A DNA stretch of 64,000 nt from CAYMLL01 sp964390645 (GTDB lineage Bacteria > Planctomycetota > UBA8108). Each line of letters opens with the position of its first letter. Position 1 is the stretch's first letter. Under the pieces are notes generated by a model that was not told where the DNA came from, did not search any database, and saw only the letters and a list, made by a program, of their open reading frames with translations. A program made the position numbers and the translations under genes. The DNA lies in the NCBI GenBank assembly GCA_964390645.1, contig CAYMLL010000001.1:1-64000 (forward strand). The letters are read 5' to 3'. Below, piece by piece: positions 57,639 to 64,000 of the stretch.

Positions 57639-59108
57639 ATGAGCCGTGAACACGAAGACGCCCTGATGCTGACCCGTCGACAGCTGCTCGGACGCACGCG
57701 TGCCGGTGTCGGCTCGCTGGCCCTCGCCTCGCTGCTCGACGAGAATCTCCTGGCGCGCACGGCCCGGGCACCCGGCACTGATCGTGTCGGCGGTCTCGAG
57801 GCGTTTCCGAGCTTCGCCCCCACGGCGAAGCGTGTCATCTACCTGTTTCAGAGCGGCGCGCCGTCGCAGTTCGAGCTTCTGGACCACAAGCCCGAGCTCG
57901 AGCGACTCCACGGCAAGGCGCTCGGCGGCGAGTTTTTCAAGGGCCAGCGCCTGACCGGCATGACCGCCGCGCAGGCGCAGAAGAGGGTCTGCAAGTCGAT
58001 CTACAGGTTCCACCGCCACGGCCGCAGCGGCGCCGAGATCAGCGAGCTGCTGCCACACCTCGGCTCCGTCGCGGACGATATCTGCATCGTCCGCTCCGTG
58101 CACACCCAGGCGATCAACCACGACCCGGCGATCACCTTCTTCCAGACCGGTTTCCAGCAGGCCGGGCGGCCGAGCCTGGGCGCGTGGCTCAGCTACGGGC
58201 TGGGCAGCGAGAGCGCCGATCTGCCGGCCTACGTGGTGATGATCTCCCACGGCAGCTCCAGACGCGACTCGCAGGCGCTCTACGCCCGACTCTGGGGCAG
58301 CGGCTTTCTCCCTTCTTCCCACCAGGGCGTCAAGTTTCGCTCCTCCGGCGACCCGGTGCTCTACCTGGCGAACCCTCCCGGCATCGACGACACGCGGCGG
58401 CGCAGGATCCTCGACCTCTCGAACAGGCTCAACCGGGCCCACCATGAAGTGACAGGTGATCCGGAGACGCTGACGCGCATCCGGCAGGCCGAGCTCGCCT
58501 ACCGCATGCAGTCTTCCGTCCCCGGGCTCATGGACACGTCCGGGGAGCCGGAGCACACCTTCAAGCTCTACGGCGATACCGCTCGCAAGCCCGGGACCTA
58601 CGCCGCCAACTGCCTGCTCGCGCGGCGCCTGGCCGAACGCGGCGTCCGCTTCATCCAGCTCTACCACCGCGGCTGGGACACCCACGGCGACCTGCCGCGG
58701 GACCTGCCCCTTCAGTGCGGCGACGTCGACCAGGCGTCCGCGGCGCTGATCTCGGACCTCAAGCACCGCGGTATGCTCGACGAGACGCTGGTGATCTGGG
58801 GCGGCGAGTTCGGGCGCACCGTCTACGCGCAGGGCAAGCTGGACATGAAGAAGTACGGTCGAGACCACCATCCGCGCTGCTTCAGCATCTGGATGGCCGG
58901 CGGCGGCGTCCGTCCGGGGATCACGCACGGCACCACCGACGACCACTCCTTCGAGATCGCCGAGAGCCCGGTTCACGTGCACGATCTCCACGCCACCGTT
59001 CTGCACTGTCTCGGCGTGGACCACGAGAAGCTGACCTACAAGTTTCAGGGCAGATCCTACCGCCTCACCGACGTCCACGGTCGGGTGATCGAGGAGATCC
59101 TCACCTGA
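57639..59108 (+). CDS. DUF1501 family exported protein (partner of the cytochrome-DUF1549/1553 gene)
   Basis: A 489-residue DUF1501 protein with a twin-arginine signal (LTRRQLLGRTRAGVGSLALA). Family landmarks are IYLFQSGAPSQFELLDHKPE, HGRSGAEISELLPHLGSVAD, SVHTQAINHDPAITFFQTG, LVIWGGEFGRTVYAQGK and HDLHATVLHCLGVDHEKLTY. It starts five bases after the preceding stop, so the two are cotranscribed. It resembles the DUF1501 at 18466 more than the solitary one at 8145, judged by the HDLHATVLH and DVHGRVIEEIL end motifs that the pair shares. Tat export implies folding with a cofactor or metal before transport. Confidence 0.92.
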   Translation: MSREHEDALMLTRRQLLGRTRAGVGSLALASLLDENLLARTARAPGTDRVGGLEAFPSFAPTAKRVIYLFQSGAPSQFELLDHKPELERLHGKALGGEFFKGQRLTGMTAAQAQKRVCKSIYRFHRHGRSGAEISELLPHLGSVADDICIVRSVHTQAINHDPAITFFQTGFQQAGRPSLGAWLSYGLGSESADLPAYVVMISHGSSRRDSQALYARLWGSGFLPSSHQGVKFRSSGDPVLYLANPPGIDDTRRRRILDLSNRLNRAHHEVTGDPETLTRIRQAELAYRMQSSVPGLMDTSGEPEHTFKLYGDTARKPGTYAANCLLARRLAERGVRFIQLYHRGWDTHGDLPRDLPLQCGDVDQASAALISDLKHRGMLDETLVIWGGEFGRTVYAQGKLDMKKYGRDHHPRCFSIWMAGGGVRPGITHGTTDDHSFEIAESPVHVHDLHATVLHCLGVDHEKLTYKFQGRSYRLTDVHGRVIEEILT

Positions 59109-59419
59109 GAGGTGGGCTGACAGCCGCCCGTGTTGTCGAGTGCTGTCGGGTGCTGTCTCGGAGCGGGACGCTTCCTGCAACAGCACCCACCGCGGTGAGA
59201 GCCCCCGAGCCCGCTGACACGGCCCGTGCTGGAAAACAGCGCGAGCGCTGACCAGTAGAGCCACGTCGGGATCCGGGCTCTCAGCTCAGGACCGGGACCG
59301 GAACGGCGTTCCCGAGGCGAAGGCGACGCGAACACGACGAGTCTGCGGTCACCGTCCACGAGATCCGGTTCATCGAGACCGCCGCCGCTCGCCCCCGCAA
59401 CGACGCCGAACCGATCGCC
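59109..59419. other. 311-base convergent intergenic region
   Basis: Lies between convergent genes. Short imperfect repeats (GTGTTGTCGAGTGCTGTCGG) occur near 59131. I see no gene and no clear terminator. Confidence 0.5.
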
Positions 59420-60658
59420 TCACGCCAGCACCGACGGCTCGAACTCGTCCTCGGCAACCGACTCGTCCTCGGCGATCGACTCGGACTCGGCGACCGACTC
59501 GTCCTCGGCGACCGACTCGTCCTCGGCGACCGACTCGTCCTCGGCGACCGACTCGGACTCGTTCTCGGCGACGAACCCGTCCCGGGCGACCGACTCGTCC
59601 TCGGCAACCGACTCGGGCACGTTCTCGGCGACGAACCCGTCCTCCGCCACGGACCCGCTCGTCGCCGCCGCAGGACCGAATGCTCCCGCCTCGGCGAAGC
59701 TGACGAGGCGCTCCGTCTGCGTGTCCCACAGCTGCAGACGCAGACACCCGAAGATGTCGACGGGACGCAGCGTCGTCGTCACCGCCTCCTGAAGCTCCTT
59801 CTCACCCGCCATCGCCTCCGGCAGCCGGTAGAACGGGATCCGGTGGTTCAGGTGGTGAATGTGGTGATAGCCGATGTTCGCGGTGAACCAGTGCATCACC
59901 GGGCTCATGCGCAGGTAGCTCGAGGAGTGGAGCGCCGCGTAGACGTGGTCCCACTCGGCGCCGGGCCGCAGCCGGACGCCGGGGAAGTTGTGCTGCGCGT
60001 AGAAGAGGTACGAGCCGAGCGCCGCCCCGATCAGCATCGGCAGCACCACCCCCAGGAAGAGCACGTCGGGCCGCACGATCGCAAGAGCGACAACCAGTCC
60101 GAGGTGCACCAGAATCGCCACGCCGGAGTCGAGGTGCTTCCTCGGGCTCTTGAAGAACGGAAAGACACAGAAGCTCCAGAAAAACACCGTCACGTAGCCG
60201 AGCGCGATCGTCAACCAGTGACGCTGAAGACCGTAGAGGAATCGCGTCAGTCGGTCCGACTGACGATACTCGTCAATCGTCAGCACGGGAAACGTGCCGA
60301 CGGCCTCCATCCCGAATCGCCGGGCGTTGTCCCGGTGATGGCTGTCATGCGTGTGCTTCCAGACACCCGAAGGCGTCAGCGTCAGGATGCCGTAGAGCGA
60401 GAAGACCCACCCCGCCAGCTTCGAGTTCTCGAAGATCGCGCCGTGCTGGTGATCGTGGTAGATCACGAACATGCGCACGTTGACGAGCCCCACGAGCACG
60501 CTGACAGGTAATCGCACCAGCCACGGCAGATCGGAACAGATCACCGCGATCAGACCGATCAACACGCCCAGCGTCGTCAGAAGATGGAACCAGCTCCTTG
60601 CGCGCTGCTCCGACGCAAACCGTCGAGTCTGCCGGGCCAGCTGCCGTCCATCACGCAT
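59420..60658 (-). CDS. Membrane fatty acid desaturase with acidic hexapeptide-repeat tail
   Basis: A 412-residue di-iron membrane desaturase. Its histidine boxes are YHDHQHGAI (His 68-72), KHTHDSHHRD (His 102-108) and NIGYHHIHHLNHRIPF (near 265-272). Hydrophobic segments lie at about 28-63, 83-98, 145-170 and 180-222. The family inserts double bonds or hydroxyls into acyl chains in the inner membrane, using ferredoxin or cytochrome b5 electrons. The catalytic part ends near residue 330. The last 70 or so residues are an acidic repeat of the type SVAEDE with variants VAENES, VARDGF and IAEDES, which I have not met as part of this family. The tail is negatively charged and probably disordered in the cytoplasm. 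Confidence 0.9.
   Translation of the reverse strand: MRDGRQLARQTRRFASEQRARSWFHLLTTLGVLIGLIAVICSDLPWLVRLPVSVLVGLVNVRMFVIYHDHQHGAIFENSKLAGWVFSLYGILTLTPSGVWKHTHDSHHRDNARRFGMEAVGTFPVLTIDEYRQSDRLTRFLYGLQRHWLTIALGYVTVFFWSFCVFPFFKSPRKHLDSGVAILVHLGLVVALAIVRPDVLFLGVVLPMLIGAALGSYLFYAQHNFPGVRLRPGAEWDHVYAALHSSSYLRMSPVMHWFTANIGYHHIHHLNHRIPFYRLPEAMAGEKELQEAVTTTLRPVDIFGCLRLQLWDTQTERLVSFAEAGAFGPAAATSGSVAEDGFVAENVPESVAEDESVARDGFVAENESESVAEDESVAEDESVAEDESVAESESIAEDESVAEDEFEPSVLA
59441..59653 (-). repeat. 18-bp coding repeat (SVAEDE units) in the desaturase C-terminus
   Basis: Roughly ten to eleven imperfect in-frame 18-base units encoding SVAEDE-like hexapeptides, residues about 336-405 of the desaturase. The most regular part (59443-59560) has consecutive near-identical units, as expected from slippage; the units nearer the enzyme core are more diverged. 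Confidence 0.85.
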
Positions 60659-60836
60659 CCCGCTTCTCCTTCGACGGCCCGAGAAAGACGGGCCCCGGAG
60701 TCACTATCGACTCGATGGGCCTCCAAATCCCGTCACGATTCCGTCGAGTTTTGTCCCCGCTTCGTCAAACCACTGCCATATTGCGAGATACGTGGCCCGA
60801 GGAGCCCTCCCCGACCCTCTGACGAAGCACTGGAGC

Positions 60837-61571
60837 TCAGTCAGCTCTCGGTGCCGGACAGAACCGGTAGCCGCGACCGCGAATCGACAGGAAGTGGATC
60901 GGCCGGGCCGGGGTCGGCTCGAAGTACTTCCTCAGGCGCAGGACGAAGTTATCGACCGTGCGGTTGTTCGGGTAGTTGCGCAGCTGCCAGACCTTCTCGA
61001 AGAGCTCCTCGCGGCTGAGCGGCCGGTCCGGGTGGTCGGCAAAGTAACGCAGGAGCGCCAGCTCCAGCTGTGTCAGGTGCAGCGGCCGGCCCGAGACGGT
61101 CACCTCGTGCAAGTCGAAGTCGACGCGAGCGTTCCCGAACTGCAGCAGCGCGGAGCCTGCGCTCCGGGTCGTCGGATCGCTCTCCCAGCCGCGACGGCGC
61201 AGGAGCGACCTCAGCCGCGCCAGCAGCTCCGACAGATCGAAGGGCTTCACGAGATAGTCGTCCGCGCCGGACTCGAGCCCCCGCACCCGGTCGTGCGGCG
61301 AGTTGCGGGCGGTCAGCATGATCACGGGCGTGTAGTTGCCGGCGGCGCGCAGCTTCTCGCAGAGATCGAAGCCGTCGAGGTCCGGAAGCATGACGTCGAG
61401 CACGATCGCGCCGTAGACCTGCGGTCGCACGAGAAACTCCCGCGCCCTACGCGCGGTGTCCGCGACGTCGACCTCGTAGCCCTCGAGCTCGAGGTTGAGC
61501 TTCAGCCCGGCGGCGAGGTGGCTCTCGTCCTCGACGACCAGCAACCGCGTCTTCTCCTCGTTGACGTTCAC
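60837..61571 (-). CDS. OmpR-family response regulator
   Basis: A 244-residue two-component regulator. The receiver domain has acidic pocket VVEDES, phospho-acceptor Asp59 in IVLDVMLPDLDG, TARN (Thr 88) and Lys109 in YLVKPFD. A winged-helix DNA-binding domain follows (LTQLELALLRYFADHPDRPL, RTVDNFVLRLRKYFEPTP, FLSIRGRGYRFCPAP). Its ATG overlaps the TGA of the histidine kinase gene by four bases, so it is cotranscribed downstream of its kinase. The binding site is not identified. It lies 178 bases upstream of the desaturase start on the same strand; control of the desaturase is possible but not shown. Confidence 0.94.
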   Translation of the reverse strand: MNVNEEKTRLLVVEDESHLAAGLKLNLELEGYEVDVADTARRAREFLVRPQVYGAIVLDVMLPDLDGFDLCEKLRAAGNYTPVIMLTARNSPHDRVRGLESGADDYLVKPFDLSELLARLRSLLRRRGWESDPTTRSAGSALLQFGNARVDFDLHEVTVSGRPLHLTQLELALLRYFADHPDRPLSREELFEKVWQLRNYPNNRTVDNFVLRLRKYFEPTPARPIHFLSIRGRGYRFCPAPRAD

Positions 61572-62629
61572 GCTTCCGAGCCTGTCGCCTGCGCCTGTCG
61601 ATTCGCGTCAACCCTGCGCTCGCGCTTCCTGACGGGGAGCGAGACGCGCGCGACGGTTCCTTCGTGAACGCCGTCGGAGTGGACCTTCAGCTTGCCACCG
61701 AGCACTCGCACGATCGCCGAGACGACGAAGAGCCCCAGCCCGCTCCCATGGCGAGTGCGAACGGTCTCGTGCGGCACGCGGTAGAACCGCTCGACGATCT
61801 TCTTGCGATACTGCGGTGGAATGCCGACGCCACGATCGGTGATCTCGACATACACCTGGCGCTCGTCCCCGTGCGCACGCACCTTGACGTCGACCGGCCG
61901 CTCGAGCCCCTGTGAGTACTTGAACGCGTTGTCGAGCAGGTTCTTGACGACGATCTCCAGCGCGCCGGGATCGGTCTCCAGAACGAGATCGTCCGGCACG
62001 TCGATCTCCACGCACTCCGCGGGCTGCTTGTAGTACCGCAGGAGGCTCTCGACGTTCGCCTCGACGAGTTCGCGAAGCCGGACATCCGACAACGCGTACC
62101 CCTCAGGGGGACAGGAGAGCCGGCTCGCCTCGAGGACGTCATCGATGAAGATCGACAGGCGGTCGACGTCCTCGACCATCATCTCCCGCACCTCGGCGCG
62201 CTGTCGTGGAGCGAGATCGTCGCGCGCCAGAGTTCCGAGGCAGAGCTTGAGCGACGCCAGAGGGCTCTTGAGCTCATGCGTCACCGAGTCGATGAATCCG
62301 GTCTGACGGTGGACCATGCGGATCTCGCGCACCAGAAAGACACAGAAGAGCACGAGCACGGTGATGATGGAGATGAAGGACGCGCTGCCCAGGACGAGCA
62401 GCCACGACGTCTGCGCGATCTCGTCGGTGTGGGAGAAGTTCTGGACGATGACCAGGATCCACCCGACCAGCAGCGCAGTGCTCAGCCCGACGGAAAAAAT
62501 CCCCGCGGCGATGGGAAAGGAGATGGATCGTCGGATCGGAGGGGCTCCCGACGGGCGGTGGCAGGGCGACAAGCGACAAGGATCGACCGCGAGTGTATCA
62601 AGGTCGGGAGGTGGGGAAAGAGGTTTCAC
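61568..62629 (-). CDS. Membrane sensor histidine kinase
   Basis: A 353-residue kinase with two TM segments (about residues 37-62 and 75-101) separated by only about 12 residues, so it has almost no extracytoplasmic sensor. The HisKA motif is IDSVTHELKSPLASLKL with His118. The ATPase has the N box (EIVVKNLLDNAFKYSQ), G1 (EITDRGVGIPPQYRKK), F box (VERFYRVPH) and G2 (RHGSGLGLFVVSAIVRVLGG). Such kinases usually sense the membrane state or a partner protein. The start is a GTG at 62629. The ATGA overlap with the response regulator confirms the pair. Confidence 0.92.
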   Translation of the reverse strand: MKPLSPPPDLDTLAVDPCRLSPCHRPSGAPPIRRSISFPIAAGIFSVGLSTALLVGWILVIVQNFSHTDEIAQTSWLLVLGSASFISIITVLVLFCVFLVREIRMVHRQTGFIDSVTHELKSPLASLKLCLGTLARDDLAPRQRAEVREMMVEDVDRLSIFIDDVLEASRLSCPPEGYALSDVRLRELVEANVESLLRYYKQPAECVEIDVPDDLVLETDPGALEIVVKNLLDNAFKYSQGLERPVDVKVRAHGDERQVYVEITDRGVGIPPQYRKKIVERFYRVPHETVRTRHGSGLGLFVVSAIVRVLGGKLKVHSDGVHEGTVARVSLPVRKRERRVDANRQAQATGSEA

Positions 62630-62839
62630 CGTCGGAAAGGGGCAATTCCCGGGGAGCCGGAAGGAAACCCGTCGCGAGACGCGGAGGGGGAAGGAGTGGG
62701 AACAGCGGAGCCCGACACCAGGATGAAGTCGACGACCAGAGCGACCAGGGGCCGCAGCCGGAATCCGAGCCGGGTCCGGATCCCGACGCGGTCGATCGAT
62801 ACTGCAAGCGAAGCTCCGCTCGGCACCGTGGAGCGCCCT

Positions 62840-64000
62840 CTACTCGAGGACTCCCCGCAAGAAGGGCACCCGCCTCTCGACGTACGAGCGGATGGCGCGG
62901 CAGGCATCGAGAATCTGCGCACGCCGTGCGCCCCGCCCCGCTTCCAGCTGCGCCTCCAGGAGCTCGAGATCCTCGAGCAGCAGGCTCTCCACGGCGTCGA
63001 TCTTCCCCAGAACGGTCTCCTCGCTGAAGCCCCCGCCTGCGTCGATCTCGCCGCGGAGCGCATCGCGGTAGAGCGCGTCGAGATCCGCTCGTCGGTGATA
63101 GGGCTCGGAGAAGATCCGGCGGTCGGCGGCCCGGCTGACGCAGGTGCCGCGACCATCGAGCGGAAAGGTGATCGGAAAGGTGACGCAGCCGAAGACCTGG
63201 TCGAGGTCCCAGGGAATCACGCGCCAGCGCCCACCGGGGGTCAGGTCGTGATAGAAATAGTAGTTCTGGTGGAAGCCGTCCCAGTTGTCCAGCAGCTCGC
63301 TGATGACCGAGTAGCTGCGAACGGAGTCGAGGTCGACCGTCGCCTCGAGGTCGTCGGACGCCAGAGCCCGCAGCAGCTGCCGGTAGCTCTCGTTGCCGGT
63401 CTCCCGGTGGGTCTTCTTGTCCGGCACGAAGCCGTTGTAGTGGTCCAGCTTGTAGAGGTCCCCGTCGGGATCGACGCCGTTCAGAGCGAAGAACCGCTCG
63501 TTGATGTGCTCGATGAGGACCCGCTGGGACTGACGGGACGCGTCGCCGTTCTCGACGACACGGAACCACCGCGCCCACGGCGCCAGACCTCCCAGATCCC
63601 GCCAGAGCTCGAAGCCGAGCTGCTCCATGTGCGGCGCCCGAGTGCCCGACCCGCCGCCGCCCCGCTCCGGAACGATCTTCACCGAACGATCGCCGCGATA
63701 CTCCGCGCCCTTGAGGAACTTGAGCGTCAACCCGCCGCGCGATGAGCGCAGGTCGACGCCGTCGAGCACCTGGGGAGCCTCTGCCCCCGGCTCCCGGATG
63801 ACCGCGCCTGCGAAGAGACGTCGGTTCTCCGTCAGCCCCGACGCCCGACGCGCGAAGAGCCAGAGGATCGGCAACCGGGACACGGTCTCGCCGTCCTCGA
63901 CGAAGTAGCTGAGCACCGGCGGGCTCTCCGCCGTGTGGGGCAGGAGAACCGCGGAGCCGTCGGCCAGCTCCACACGGAAGTTGTAGCGCACCAGCGTGCT
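62840..64000 (-). CDS. CotH-kinase family protein (5' end beyond the window)
   Basis: The frame is open to the right edge with no certain start (a GTG at 63991 is only a candidate), so this is the C-terminal part, at least 386 residues. Landmarks are GLTLKFLKGAEYRGDRSVKI, QRVLIEHINERFFALNGVDP, LYKLDHYNGFVPDKKTHRET, ELLDNWDGFHQNYYFYHDL and WRVIPWDLDQVFGCVTFPI, with the DLDQ/DSE-type acidic motif of CotH kinases. The C-terminal helical bundle (ETVLGKIDAVESLLLEDLEL) closes the fold; there is no dockerin cassette here. A 210-base gap separates it from the kinase gene. With the genes at 1 and 11377 this makes three CotH proteins in one window. Confidence 0.82.
   Translation of the reverse strand, partial: STLVRYNFRVELADGSAVLLPHTAESPPVLSYFVEDGETVSRLPILWLFARRASGLTENRRLFAGAVIREPGAEAPQVLDGVDLRSSRGGLTLKFLKGAEYRGDRSVKIVPERGGGGSGTRAPHMEQLGFELWRDLGGLAPWARWFRVVENGDASRQSQRVLIEHINERFFALNGVDPDGDLYKLDHYNGFVPDKKTHRETGNESYRQLLRALASDDLEATVDLDSVRSYSVISELLDNWDGFHQNYYFYHDLTPGGRWRVIPWDLDQVFGCVTFPITFPLDGRGTCVSRAADRRIFSEPYHRRADLDALYRDALRGEIDAGGGFSEETVLGKIDAVESLLLEDLELLEAQLEAGRGARRAQILDACRAIRSYVERRVPFLRGVLE

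Overview
The window looks like a draft, probably metagenome-derived, scaffold of a high-GC planctomycete or close relative. The evidence is the PVC-typical gene set: DUF1501 proteins paired with DUF1549/DUF1553 proteins, a PVC-type dehydrogenase with HEAT-like repeats and a c-type haem site, a one-Cys sulfatase, exported CotH-kinase proteins, and a C-terminal dockerin-like EF-hand cassette (GD..D..G....TD....L..LF.G) on several secreted proteins. There are three 10-N assembly gaps (18796, 23390, 28646).

Region 1-21.4 kb is an extracytoplasmic hydrolase and surface-protein neighbourhood: CotH-dockerin (cut by the left edge), GH13 amylase, a TIMP/NTR-like plus dockerin protein, PVC dehydrogenase, DUF1501, a BNR sialidase-like protein, EF-hand CotH, sulfatase, a DUF1549/1553 + DUF1501 pair, and a CE15-like glucuronoyl esterase. 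Nearly all carry export signals, which fits uptake and breakdown of complex sulfated or uronic-acid polysaccharides.

Region 21.4-31.4 kb is a recC-recB-recD operon on the minus strand with two ATGA overlaps. Read literally, recC and recD are broken. The breaks coincide with two assembly gaps whose flanks appear to duplicate one another, plus a 74-bp insertion between 16-bp direct repeats. Removing the duplicated segments restores continuous RecC (about 1161 aa) and RecD (about 691 aa).

Region 31.5-40.5 kb holds two PhoD-like phosphatases, asparaginyl-tRNA synthetase, and a membrane-organisation operon: long NfeD, short NfeD, flotillin-like FloA, and an unrecognised one-TM protein. A tRNA-Leu(CAA) gene follows.

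Region 40.7-54.4 kb differs in character. It starts just after the tRNA-Leu with a decayed IS3-type transposase remnant. It then carries a VHL-beta-domain/hydrolase fusion, two class III aminotransferases, a dockerin protein, a decayed old-yellow-enzyme gene, a beta-lactamase-fold hydrolase, an amidohydrolase, a crotonase and an amidase. Hand-counted rows suggest lower G+C (36/60 at 53101-53160 against 45/60 at 16261-16320). I read it as an acquired catabolic island, but I found no attachment-site repeat.

Region 54.7-64 kb returns to the planctomycete theme: a cytochrome-DUF1549/1553 plus DUF1501 pair, a fatty acid desaturase with an acidic repeat tail, a histidine kinase/response regulator pair, and another CotH protein cut by the right edge.

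I found no clear anti-phage system, CRISPR array or phage. The best candidates for something undescribed are the VHL-beta hydrolase fusion, the FloA-linked membrane protein, and the repeat-tailed desaturase.
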